A stretch of 64,000 bases of DNA from Areca catechu (lineage: Eukaryota; Streptophyta; Magnoliopsida; Arecales; Arecaceae), in assembly GCA_021397845.1 (NCBI GenBank), contig CM038052.1, forward strand, positions 132,065,854 to 132,129,853, read 5' to 3'. The first letter of the stretch is position 1. The number at the start of each line of letters is the position of its first letter. Below the pieces are notes generated by a model. The model made no database searches. It saw only the letters and a list, made by a program, of their open reading frames with translations, and was not told where the DNA came from. The position numbers were made by a program, and so were the translations under genes. Shown one piece after another: positions 34,131 through 45,101 of this stretch.

Positions 34131-34477
34131 TCTATGTCGAAGAGGAGACCGGCATTCCTCGTTCCTCCTCCCAAAATCCCAAGGAGCTCACCAGCAATGG
34201 TTGGCCGAGCTATGGTATACGGTAGCATGGCCTCAGATCCTGGTCCAGCATCCATTAGCAGCGACAATGGTGGAGAACCAAGGTAAGGGTTTTCTCCCAC
34301 CTTTTTTTTGCTAATCTCTCCGGTGATGGGGGTTTGTGGAGAGAAGGGGATAATAATTTTTTTTATAGCTAGCAAATGGACTCCGACTCGATTTGGACTC
34401 CTCTTGAAGAAAGGGGAAGGAGAAGACTCCTGAAGGGAGTCTTCTTCTGGATTTTTTTTTGCCATGCTGGGTATACA

Positions 34478-34855
34478 TTCTACGCCCCTTAAAATAATTT
34501 TGTCCTCGAAATTAGCTTGCTTGAGGTCTTAAATTGTGAAAACAACTAACCTTCATGTCATTCTCAAGCCCCCAATTAATCTACCTTTTAGGATACTTGT
34601 TTTTCAAATCTGAATCATAACAAGATCATATAACACTCAAAACTTGATCCTTTCCTTTCACAATATATATCGAATTCTCTTGAGCTCTTCCAAAAAATAC
34701 TAACTTTTTGATGTGATTATTTATCCTTTATTATTTTGTAAGGACATCATGATGGTCCAAATCTTGGATATACCCAAATTTTAACATTGTCCTCAGGTTT
34801 CTAGATGATCCGTTACTTAGAATGTTTCCTTCATATGACCTTTACCTAACAACAT
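34478..34855 (-). other. LARD-like element interior, 3' part
   Basis: About 380 bp between the LTR and the solo LTR; no gene. The minus-strand end carries TTTCGAGGACAAAATT just before the LTR, a decayed gypsy Pol terminus, and the purine run AAGGGGCG that may be the PPT. Confidence 0.5.
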
Positions 34856-36109
34856 TGATGCGGGACCTATGTATGCAAGCAATTATAATTTTTAATTCAA
34901 GTTGTGAATCTAATCCCGAAGAGTAGAATAAGTATTTAATCAAGGAAAACTATGCAAGAAAGAAAATAAAAGCATTCAAATAGGACCTAAGAGCATCAAA
35001 AAGAGAAGGACCACCGAGGCTGAGAAGCCTCGGTTAGGGCTAGTTCTTCTACAATAACGCTACTGGTATCTGGGGGTGTACCTGGCAATGTTTGAAGTGC
35101 CTAATGAAGATCGCAGTGAAGAGATCACTTATCCTCGATGGATGCAGCCTGGAAAATCGAGCCAGAGACCCGTGGATTCCCGGCTTTCTGCTCAATGGTC
35201 CGATTGAGGCTTGGCTGGAGTCGTTGGATTTGTCAGATCGAGGGACCTGCAAACGACCTGTCAGGGGTTAGAAAACTCAGAAGGGATGAAGAAAATAAGG
35301 GAAAACAGCAAAGGAGAAGAGAATTTTGGAGTGGGTGGTCAAGGCTCTGGAGGATTGGCTGGCGGCAGGATGTAGTTGCGAAACACCGGGAAGAAGAACT
35401 CACGAAACCCCATAAGCACAAAGCAGGGTAGCACAAAGCAATTATAGAAAACTCAAGTATATTTCATATATCAAAATTAGATCTCATACAAGAGACTAGG
35501 GTCCTTTAAATAGACCCTTAGTTGGGCTCCAAGTAAGGGTATATTAGACTTTACATAAGAATTTTACTCCCACCCAAACCCTAGCTACAAAATAAGGAAA
35601 CTTTAGATAGAAAAAATTCCTAAGAAATCTCCCTCCCTCCTTGCCTTGGTCGGCCAAGATGGTGACTCTAAGTAGCCAACCAAGGGGTGGTCACCATAAG
35701 CCTTGGCACCCTAGCTCCTCTCCTGGGCCTGGGCTGGCCCAGTTTGCTTCCTGTTTCGGTCCAGGGCTTCAGGGTTTCTGATTTCTCTACCAGGATCTTC
35801 AAATCTTCAACCTGGGTTGGACTTGGGATAAACATCCATGTCTTCAATCTGATTGGACTTGGTCTTCACTTGTATGATAGTCTTGAGTCTTCAGTGTGCT
35901 TGGATAGGACTCAAAAAAATAAAATTAGCTCGACCGGAGCTGACTAACACTGGACTGGACTAGCTCAACATGAGCTGATTAATACAGGACTCAAATAAAG
36001 ACAACTTAGCTGAACTAAGCTTTATTACAATGGACTCGAATATCATTAAGTGATCCACAGAGGGTTGAGAAGTCTTTGCCTTATTCTGGTGCCTCTAGTG
36101 TCCACACCA
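34856..36109 (-). mobile_element. solo LTR related to the chromovirus derivative
   Basis: Reverse-oriented relative of the 24388-25824 LTR: shared words include AGGCTGAGAAGCCTCGGTTAGGGC, GATGGATGCAGCCTGGAAAATCGAG and TCCGATTGAGGCTTGGCTGGAG (in pieces, same order). It starts TGATGCGGGAC and ends GTCCACACCA on the plus strand and is flanked by perfect AACAT (34851-34855 and 36110-36114). No internal sequence remains, so it formed by LTR-LTR recombination. It is more divergent from the 24388 element than that element's two LTRs are from each other. Confidence 0.92.
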
Positions 36110-38339
36110 AACATGATATTGCATTTTTTTTATTTTGATCATAACCATCTATATAAAGAGTGAATTCTCTCAATCTCTTTCAAATGAATATTAACGCCTC
36201 AACCTCGAATTAAAATACATAATTCTTCACCCCTAAAATTTATTTTTTTTGATTCACTTCATGTCATAATTGGCCCTATTCTATGCCATTAACACCAACA
36301 AAAGAACTTTGAGATTAAACACTCTCTAAAATCTAAAGCCTTTCTTCCCTTAATATTTCCTATGATTTTATAATTAGCTCTATTTTAGAGAAACCTTAAG
36401 CCTCTTAAATAATAAGCTCATAATTCAACCTAAGGGGAGCTTTGTATCTAAGTATTCTAGATTTAGGCCCGATAAAAGGATTATTACATTTTTTTTATTT
36501 TGGAGATGTCCAAAATATTTTTTTTTCAAATGATCATTAATATCTTAATCTTGAGTTAAGATACATATTTCTATCTATGAATTTTATTTCTCTTGATTAA
36601 CTTTACATGAAAATCATAATTGGTCCAATCTATTCTTAACCAAAATTAAAAGGAGGCTTGAGCATTAGACACTTGCCATGGTCTTTAGCATTCTTTCTCC
36701 TCTTAACCTTCACCATAATTTATAATTATCTTTTATCTTATGAAAACCTCAAGCCCTCCTTAAATAGAGAATCATAATGTCATAACTAAAGGAGCTTGGT
36801 GTCAAAATATTTTCGATCCTAGTCGAGTACAAGAATCATCACTCCTTTATTCTAGATTTAGAGATGTCCAAAATTTTTAATAAGTCCTCTACACCAGGGT
36901 GACCTATTGATGAAAATTGCATGGCCACACCTATGGACTAATCTAGGATTAGTAACATTATCTTTTCATTTATTATTAAAATTTTATTACTGAAATTCAA
37001 ATCAGTACTCCCATCATAACATTTCTAAAGCTAGAGTTAACATTCTTAATTATTTCATAATAACTCAAACCACTACACACTCTGATATAATTTACTAAAA
37101 CTATCTATGTTCACTAAGTAAATCTCTCCAAAATTTACCTTATATTGGTACCCAGAAGGTCTAAAGTTATTAAGTAATATTGTTGAGTCTCTTTATTTTG
37201 TTCATATCTTAGGCATATCATATCAAGGTTTATCTTGATCCAATTTCTATATTGAAGGTCCTTGCATAAATTTCACCATCCTTTTAAGACTTCAATAACT
37301 TTAATCCAAGTCTGAATTAATTATATTTTCTTGGTAATTCAACTAGACAATTTTGATCAACTTTCCTCTAGGAAAGTTATCATTAACTCTAACAAGGTAA
37401 ATGACTTTCAATCAATTTTCTTATGAATAAATCAATCATATTATCGCTCATAGAACTATCTTACCATAATCTTAGCATCAATTAACAAACTACCTAAAAT
37501 ATATCCCTCATAGGCTAAATCCCTATAAGTCTCATAATACCAATTTCTTGCTCAATGCAACATCAATAGTGGCTAACTTAATCTTTTTAGAGATCTTAAT
37601 TTGACATAGAGTGGACACACCCATAATCCCCAACAATTACAAGGAATCAGTATTTAATCCAGGACTACTACTTAACCCATCAAGATTCTACCAAATGTGG
37701 ATGGCATGTACACATAATATAATTTATCCACTAATAGCAAATTACCAATCTATGCATTATCCCAAATATATTCTTCATACATATTTTTCAACAATAATCT
37801 GCCTATAGGTTTATCATAAAATTTTTTTCTTTCTAATATCCTTAAACTCTTGCATAACCTACACCCTAAACATCTTCTTACAACAATCCCAAAATTAAAA
37901 TCCAATAATTAACAATAGAACTAGCATGTTATCATAATCTATATCTATATCGGGTTTAGGATTCCAACATCATTCAATTAATAATTGAACATATATATTT
38001 AGCATGACTCATTAACATAACATACTATAATTTCAGGCCAGTACCCTTGATGCTTGGGTCAAATCCACTTATCAAAGACAAAGATACATTTAATCTGGCT
38101 CTCCATATTTATCATATACTTACGATCATAATCAAACAATATAATTCCTTTAGCCTTTTACACTTATCCTAGGTCAATCTTACAACTTATATTAAGATAA
38201 AAATCATGTTTTTCTTTTGCACTAATCATATATTAGATCTTATGCATAACCTAAAGAGTAGAATCCAAACTTTAAGTCTATTCTTGTAACTTTTACCATA
38301 ACCCGACTGATCATAATATTAAGTTCAAATACCTCTTAA
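36110..38339 (-). other. LARD-like element interior, non-coding
   Basis: About 2.2 kb of AT-rich sequence without long open frames on either strand (only 37611-37808, 65 codons, no similarity). It shows related words such as ATGAATATTAACGCCTCAACC and TGATCATTAATATCTTAATC near 36185 and 36530, hinting at an old internal duplication of about 345 bp. No retroelement domain was recognised. Confidence 0.6.
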
Positions 38340-38820
38340 GTCATAGTCCATAATGATCATAACCCAAATTTTGATATCATTCAAATCATATCCTAATCAC
38401 TTATGTCACTGTCCCAAGTGATTATACTTTAAACTTCAATATTATTCATATCATGTCCAAATTACTTATATCACAGTCCAAGTAATCATAAACTAAACTT
38501 CAACATCATCATGTCATGTTCTAATTACTTACATCATAGTTCCAAATAATCATAATCTAAGTTTTGATATCATTCTGTCATGTCCTAATAATCACATGTA
38601 ATTTCTAATCATTTATGTCACAGTCCCGACTGATCATAACCTAAGCTTCGACACTATTCTGTCATGTCCTAATAACCATCATATTATATATATATATTTT
38701 TAATCACTTATATTATAATCTTGAACAATCATGACCTGAATTCCGATGTCACTCATATCTATCATAATCACTTATGCCACAGTCCCAAATCATCATACCT
38801 AAGCTTTGATACCACTCTGT
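38340..38820 (-). repeat. degenerate tandem copies of the PBS/LTR-junction unit
   Basis: Units of about 64-85 bp, aligned at TGTCATGTCC-like words at about 38384, 38449, 38512, 38576, 38660 and 38818 and a diverged one near 38748. Each unit also has CATAACCTAAGCTTTGATA, which is the PBS region in the last unit. The last copy spans the true PBS and the first bases of the LTR. Confidence 0.75.
38803..38814 (-). promoter_or_regulatory. primer binding site of the LARD-like element
   Basis: Minus strand TGGTATCAAAGC, one base from the usual initiator tRNA-Met type site, three bases from the LTR edge at 38818. Confidence 0.8.
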
Positions 38821-40994
38821 CATATCCCAAATCCAGTATCAGAATCAGTAAATTGATCGGCTGCATAACCCTAGGTATCATCTTGGAGATCATGCCAGGC
38901 CTAAGTACACAAGACTCTCTTCATCCAAAAATCACATTAATTAACCAAACATCATTAATAATTTAATAATAACTGAATAGTCAACTTGTTCAAGTCAACA
39001 CCACTAAATGGTCAACTTGTTTATTACATAGGTATCAGCAACAAACTAACTAAACAATCTAAAATCTTGGTGTTCCGTCTCATGCTCGGCCTGACCCTTG
39101 CTATGATCCTGCATCCTTGGAAAAAACCAAGAAGTAGAGAGTAAGCTTTACAGCCCAGTAAGATCCCAACACACTTCATACCAGTATAAATATTATAATT
39201 CAAAAAAAATTAGTATCAATAGATAAGAATATCAAAAATCTCATGTCATGTAATCAAGATAACTCGATATTGACATAAGCGAAAACATGCACTAATTAAT
39301 ACCAACAACAGTCACATTCAAAGTAGAACATCACATATGTCATTAAGTAAATATCTCTTTTTACTTAACTATTTTTTTTTTTATCTTTGTTTATCCACAT
39401 CTCATTAACATGATCCGGATCAACCACTGTTATCTTTTTAGGATTTGGACTAATCACAACCATGATCTGGCTCGTGACTGGCAATCTCAAGATTGACCAT
39501 GTACTATCCACCCATGGCCAGGCTAACCCATGTACTATCCGCCCATAGCTCAGCTATTCCATATACTAAGCCCGTGGCTCAGGCTATCCCACGTACTATC
39601 TATCCCTAGTCAGCTATTCTATGTACTAAGCCCATGTCTCAGGCTGTCCCATGTACTATCCACCAGTGATCGTCTATTTCATGTATTATCCTTCCGTAGC
39701 TTAATCTATTCCATGTATTATCTGCCCATGGCTCACGATTCTCTATTTAACATGGCTAGTCCCAATATCCCTTCTTCTTGATTATTACGTTTTTCAATCA
39801 TAAACATGTTGTGAATCATGTTCTTTTCAAGATTACATATACCAGTATCATAATCCAATTATTCAAAAATAATCATGTTTGATACAAGTGTATTATATGA
39901 TACTATAAATAATCATTCCGGTAATTTGTAAAATAAATATACACCATGAGAAACCAAAATCATATGGTACGTAAATAATCAATCATGCTAATGATCACAT
40001 CAAAAGATCAAATCATGGAATGTAAAAATAAATAATATATAAATTGGTGATCGTGTCCAAGAATCCTTACCTTTCAAGAGCCATCCAAATGTACTTAATA
40101 TCAATCTATACCTAGAGCTCGCTTAACATCCTTCTACTCAGAAGACTATTCCCTACTAATTTTAATATAAATAAATAGTTCTAGAGTATTGTAAACCAAA
40201 ACCTTTTATCCAAATTTTATCAATGGTCCATCCGTTGATACCCTTCACAAGTATCAAGAGAAAGGGCTTTTCGATCTCCCCCCTTCATTATTTATATTTT
40301 TTCTCTCTCCTCTTTCCTCTCTCTTTCTTCTCTCTCTTTTCTTCTTTCTCTCTCTCTTCTTTCTCTCTATCTCTTCTTTCTTTCTCCTTCTCTCTCCTTC
40401 CCTTTTTTTTTTCTTTTTTCTTTTTCTCTTTTTTTTTCTTCTTTTCCTTTCTTTTTTTTTCTCTTTCTTTTCTTTTTCCTTTTTCTTTTCTTTTCCTTTC
40501 TCCTCTTTCTCTCCTTCTCTTTATTTTTCCCTTCCCCTCTCCTCTCCTTCGTCTCTGACAAATAGAGTCTCCCCCCCTCTCTCCTCTCTTCTTTCTTTTC
40601 CCTTCCTCTTTTTTTTTTTCTTTCTTTTCCCTTCACTTCTTCATCTCTCTCCTCCCCCTCTCTCTTCTTCCTCTCCTTCCTCCCCCTCTCCTTTCCTTCT
40701 TCTCTATCGAAGAGGTGACCGGCGTTCCTCGTTCCTCCTCCCAAAATCTCGAGGAGCTTACTGGCGATGGTTGGCTGGGCTACAGTATATGGTGGCATGG
40801 CCTCAAATCCTGGTCTAGTGTCCATTAGCAATGGCTGTGGTGGAGAACCAAGGTAAGGGTTTTCTCCTACCTTTTTTTATGGCTTAATCTCTTCGATGAT
40901 GGGAGTTTATGGAGAGGAGGGGATAATATTTTTTTTATAGCTAGAAAATCGACTTCGACTCTATATTTTTATTTCTACCATGCTGGGTATTATA
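38818..40994 (-). repeat. LARD-like element 5' LTR
   Basis: Starts TGTCATATCCC and ends CATGCTGGGTATTATA on the plus strand, next to the GAGGG duplication. It includes the short tandem array (39495-39735) and pyrimidine tract (40285-40700). The open frames 40223-40558 plus and 40831-40367 minus are low-complexity shadows. Confidence 0.9.
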
Positions 40995-41072
40995 GAGGGG
41001 ATGGAAGAGATGGGAAGGGAGGATGGAAGAGATGGGAAGGGATTAGTTAGGGAGATTAGAGATCGATCAAAG

Positions 41073-41084
41073 GCTCCGATATCT
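41073..41084 (-). promoter_or_regulatory. Copia A primer binding site, decayed
   Basis: Minus strand AGATATCGGAGC, three mismatches to TGGTATCAGAGC, directly adjacent to the LTR edge. Confidence 0.7.
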
Positions 41085-41244
41085 TGTTGTTTATGGTGAA
41101 GAAATCATATTGATCTTTTATTCATGGAGGATCCCATACATATAGGAGAACTACAGCCTTAAGAAGGAAGGAAAGAGAAAACTAGGAAGGAGAAAATCAG
41201 GAGGAGAAATATTAGGAGATCAGGTATATTAAGACTTTCCAATA
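41085..41244 (-). repeat. Copia A 5' LTR
   Basis: Pairs with 9499-9662; the right edge AAGACTTTCCAATA is followed by CTTCA. Divergence from its partner is visibly high, making Copia A the oldest datable insertion here. Confidence 0.85.
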
Positions 41245-41249
41245 CTTCA

Positions 41250-41265
41250 CTTGCTAGACAAATTA
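41250..41265. other. 16-bp host remnant between Copia A and Tat3
   Basis: Only ATTA-ending sequence (41250-41265) separates the Copia A target duplication from the Tat3 LTR. It is too short to identify. It would be part of the same locus as 8803-9498. Confidence 0.5.
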
Positions 41266-42630
41266 TGGAATAACTACTGTTGCTACCAAGATCATCGTGG
41301 CCCGTAGAGTCGATGTCGGATCGCCCTTCATCTCTTCGGGATCGATAAGGTCTTCTGGTCCTGCAAGAAAAGGGTTAGAGACCCGGGCCAGGGATTCCGG
41401 TAGGGATGCTCCGACGGTCAAGTCAGTGACAATCCAGGGGAACATATCCTCCTGGTCGAGCCCCTCTTGATGGACTCCATGCTAGGAGGAGTAGGTAATG
41501 TGTGAGTGGGATGCAAGTGTGCTTGGAAGAGTGATGGCCGAGGTGAACTGGAGTTGGATCTCCTATGTGACCTTTTCTTTCGTACTTGCATGGGTGTATT
41601 TTCTTTGAGATGTCATTGGTTATGGTTGTTACCTCTCCCCGTTGGGGATGCAGATGGTTCCTTTAAGCACAGGTGGTTGCTGGGCGCCTACCTCGGGATC
41701 TTCACTGTGACAGCAGGCGCATGAGATGGTGTCCTGTGCCGTGGATGAGACATCTTTTCCGGTCCCTGATAAGAGAACCTTCTATACACTCTGACATTCC
41801 TTCTAGTTGCTCCATTCCGAGAAACTTGGTAGTGCCTCGATCGGGGGGCTGCCACCCTCGGGATTTGGATCTCCTAGTTGACTTCCTCTTCAAGGTGGTG
41901 CAGGTGGTTGGTGGAGAGTGTGAAGCCTCAATCAGGGAGCTTCTTCCTTTTTTGATGCAAGTGATAGTCGTGGGTAGTTATATGGCATGGTGGGCACCTC
42001 TTTGTGATTCTCGGGTGACTCGTCGACATTTAAGAAGGATGGTGTCACCCCTTTAGTTGCCGGTGCCTTCGTCCGGGGTGAAGGTCGAGCTAGAAAGGCA
42101 GGGCTCGACTCCAAGGGGCTCGACCTCAAAGGGGCTCCACTTGGTGGAGGAGGGCTGTGCTTGACTCCAGACCAAGGGCCTCGACTTCGAGGGGGCTCAA
42201 CCTAATGGAGGAGGGCAGGGCTCGACTCCGAAGGGGCTCCATTTGGTGGAGGATGGCTGAGCTCAACTCCAGACCAAGGGGCTCAACTTCGAGGGGGCTC
42301 GACCTGACGAATGAGAGTAGGATGCGACTCCGGCCTAGAGGGCTCGACCTCGAAGGGGCTCCACATGGCAGAGGAGGGCTAAGCTCGACTCCAGACCAAG
42401 GGGCTCGACTTCGAGGGGCTTGATCTGGGGGTGGTCGCTCGACTCTGACCTAAGCATCCCGTTCTCACGGGAGCTGACCTAGTAGAGGACGGAGCTCAAC
42501 TTTGGTGGGCCACCCCAGCATCCTGAGGGAGCTCGGCCCGGTAAAGGAGTCCGAGACGAGTATTTGACATGGCAGCCTTCTTCGACATAACATTTCATAG
42601 TTTCTCCATGTCAGCGATCCTGCCACATCA
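41266..42630 (-). repeat. Tat3 LTR, outer copy
   Basis: About 1365 bp; on the plus strand it runs from TGGAATAACTACTGTTGC to GCCACATCA, followed by TTTGCCCCCACTCCC, the complement of a polypurine tract. It matches 43169-44573. It contains CTCGACTCCAGACCAAGGGG repeats (42080-42440). Open frames within it (41506-42423) are unsupported. Confidence 0.75.
42080..42440. repeat. irregular tandem repeats in the outer Tat3 LTR
   Basis: GACTCCAGACCAAGG recurs at about 42163, 42264 and 42386 with GGGGCTCCACTTGGTGGAGG between. The matching array in the inner copy is at 43995-44370. Confidence 0.75.
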
Positions 42631-43168
42631 TTTGCCCCCACTCCCGAGGCCCGTTAGTACATGGTTCTTGGGTCGAAGGGAGTAATTATGGTGCTGACAT
42701 AGAAAGGCGAAGATCCAGCATAATAATGACCGTGATCGTCGGTGCTTCATGAGGTGGTTCCCCGGGCCAGTGCAGAGATGCCACGTGGCCACGTCCGAGG
42801 AGCAGTTATAGCCGGTATAAAATTCAAAGTGGCTATAGTCGATGTAGGACATCTCACTCATCGATGGCCAGCAAGTGGCGGAAATCTATTGGTAGAGGAG
42901 CTATAACGATACGGATGCATCGGGTCACTCTGAAATGAAAGGTAGATTTTACCCAAAACATCTACTCTTTCGAATTTTGCATGCCTGCCACTGTACCCAA
43001 ACTTGCTCTTCTCCTCGATTACCTTAGACTCTTCCAGGAACCAGGTTTGTCTCTTTCCTCCTTGTCCATCGATATATTAGGGTTTTTCCTTCTGAGGTTA
43101 GGTTCTCTGCAGCCTGTCTTCTCCTTTTCTTAAACTTTTATCTTCCCATCTCTATAAATGTCTTGTCA
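42631..43168 (+). other. duplicated upstream region of the antisense gene
   Basis: Matches 44574-45110 and stops a few bases after the antisense start codon (ATGTCT at about 43159). TATAAAA at 42816-42822 is a TATA-like site; the second copy has CATGGAA there. No gene other than the truncated antisense start. Confidence 0.65.
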
Positions 43169-44573
43169 TGGTGAAAATCTATTGCCTCCAAGATCATCAT
43201 GGCTTGTAGCTGCTGTCGTCATCGGATCGCCCTTCGTATCTTCGGGATTGACCTAGTCTTCTGGTCCTGCAAGAAAAGGGTTAGAGACCCAGGCCAAGGA
43301 TTTCGGCGGGGACGCTCCAATGGTCAAGTCAATGATGATCCAGGGAAAAGATCCTCCTGGTCGAGCCCCTCTTGATGGACTCCATGCTAGGAGGAGTGGG
43401 TAATGTGTGAGTGGGATGCAAGTTTGCTGGGAAGAGTGATGGCTGAGGTGAACTGGAGTTGGATCTCCTATGTGACCTTTTCTTCCATACTTGTGTGGGT
43501 GTATTTTCTTTGAGATGTCATTGGTTATGGTTGTTACCTCTCCCCGTTGGGGGTGCAGATGGTTCCTTTAAGCCCAGGTGATTGTTGGACGCCTATCTCG
43601 AGATCTCCCCCAAGCCAGCAGGCACGTGCGACGGTATCCTGTGCCATGGACGTGACATCTTTCCCAATCCATGATAAGAGAGCATGCTATGCACTCTGAC
43701 ATTCTTTCTGGTTGCTACATTCTGGAAAACTTGGCAGTGCCTTGATCGGGGGGCCACCACCCCCGAGATTCGGATCTCCTGGTTGACTTTTTCTTGGGTG
43801 GTGCAGGTGGTTAGTGGAGAGCATGGGACCTCGATCAGAGAGCTTCTTCCTTTTCTGATGCAAGTGGTAGCCGCGGGTAGTTATTAGGCATGGTGGGTGC
43901 CTTTTTGTGGTACTCAAGTGACTCATTAATGTTTAAGAAGGATGGTGTCGCCCCTTTGGTTGCTAATGCCTTCGTCTAGGGTGAAGGCTGAGCTACAAAG
44001 GCAGGGCTCGACTCCAAGGGGCTCGACCTCGAAGGGGCTCCACAAGGCGGAGGAGGGCTGGGCTTGACTCCAGACCAAGGGCCTCGACTTCGAGGGGGCT
44101 CAACCTGACGGAGGAGGGCAGGGCTCAACTTGACGGAGGAGGGTAGGGCTCAACTCTGAGGGGCTCGAACTCGAAGGGGCTCCACTTGGTAGAGAAGGGC
44201 TGAGCTCGACTCCGGACCAAGGGGCTCGATTTCGAGGGTGCTCGACCTGATGGAGGAGAGTAGGATGCAACTCCGGCCTAGAGGGCTCAACCTCGAAGGG
44301 GCTTCGAATGGTAGAGGAGGGCTGAGCTCGACTCCGGATCAAGGGGCTCAACTTCGAGGGGCTCGATCTGGGGTAGGTCGCTCAACTCCGACCTAAGCAT
44401 CCCGATATCGTGGGAGCCGACCTGGCAGAGGATGGAGCATAGCTTTGGCAAGCTGCCCCAGCATCCTGAGGGAGCTCGACCCAGCAAAGGAGTTCGAGAA
44501 GAGTATCTGACATGGCAGCCTTCTCGGATGTGGCGTCTGACAGTTGCTCCACGTTAGCGATCTTGCCACGTCA
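43169..44573 (-). repeat. Tat3 LTR, inner copy
   Basis: About 1405 bp, from TGGTGAAAATCTATTGCC to GCCACGTCA on the plus strand, followed by TTTGCCCCCCACTCCC (PPT complement). It is directly joined to the antisense gene region of Tat3 and is the likely true 3' LTR of the rest of the element. Confidence 0.75.
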
Positions 44574-45101
44574 TTTGCCCCCCACTCCCGAGGCTCGCTA
44601 GTGCATGACACTCAGGTCAATGAGAGCAATTGCAGTGCTAACATGGAAAGGCAAAGATCTGGCTCAATAATGATTGTGACATCGATGCTTCATGAGGTGG
44701 TTCCCCGGGCCAATGCAGAGATGCCACATGGCCATGTTCGAGGAACAATTATTACCGGCATGGAATTCAGAGCAGCTGCAGTCGATGCAGGGCATCTTAC
44801 TCGTCAATGGCCAGCACATGGTAGAAATCTATTGGCAGAGGAGCTATAACAGTATGGATGCATCTGGTCACTCTGAAATGAAAGGTAGATTTTATCCAAA
44901 ACATCTACTCTTTTGAATTTTGGGTGCCCGCCACCGTACCCAGGCTTGCTCTTCTCCCCGATTACCTTAGACTCTTCTAGGAACCAAGTTTGTCTCCTTC
45001 CTCCTCCTCCCTCGGTAGATTAGGGTTTTTCGTTCTGATGTTAGGGTCTCCACAGCCTGTCTTCCACCTTTTCTTGAACTTTTGTCTTCCCATCTCTGTA
45101 G

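Larger units (their letters stand above)
32313..34477 (-). repeat. LARD-like element 3' LTR
   Basis: Contains in plus orientation a CCATGTACTAAGCCCGTGGC short-repeat region (33000-33250), a long pyrimidine tract (33770-34130) and the terminus CCATGCTGGGTATACA. Homologous throughout to 38818-40994. Confidence 0.9.
32313..40994 (-). mobile_element. LTR element without recognisable gag-pol (LARD-like), carrying a solo LTR
   Basis: LTRs are 32313-34477 (about 2.17 kb) and 38818-40994 (about 2.18 kb), roughly 10 per cent different by eye. Perfect target duplication GAGGG (32308-32312 and 40995-40999). On the minus strand the LTR starts TGTATACCCAGCATGG or TATAATACCCAGCATGG and ends GACA/GACG. The PBS TGGTATCAAAGC (38814-38803) gives the orientation. 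The interior, about 3.1 kb without the solo LTR, has no recognisable coding. The last internal bases (CTAATTTCGAGGACAAAATT on the minus strand) resemble the end of gypsy polyproteins, so the family probably descends from a gypsy element. Confidence 0.9.
9499..41244 (-). mobile_element. Copia A: old Ty1/copia element split by three nested insertions
   Basis: The LTRs are 9499-9662 (3') and 41085-41244 (5'), about 160 bp, flanked by perfect 5-bp duplications CTTCA at 9494-9498 and 41245-41249. Its own DNA is 9499-12342, 23577-24387, 30583-32312 and 41000-41244, about 5.6 kb after removing the insertions and their target copies. Read on the minus strand the order is LTR, PBS (41084-41073), leader, gag (from 31477), protease (about 24135), integrase zinc region (about 23700), integrase core (about 12300-11560), RT (11057-10623), RNase H (to about 9960), PPT and LTR. 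Frames are broken everywhere. LTR divergence is clearly the highest in the window, so this is the oldest insertion here. Confidence 0.9.

Noticed and set aside
33728..34314. Phe/Leu/Ser-rich and Lys/Arg/Glu-rich frames
   Set aside because: Translations of the polypyrimidine tract on either strand; the same at 40223-40831.
41506..42423. Open frames in the Tat3 LTR (127 and 88 codons)
   Set aside because: Not conserved in frame in the second LTR copy 43169-44573.
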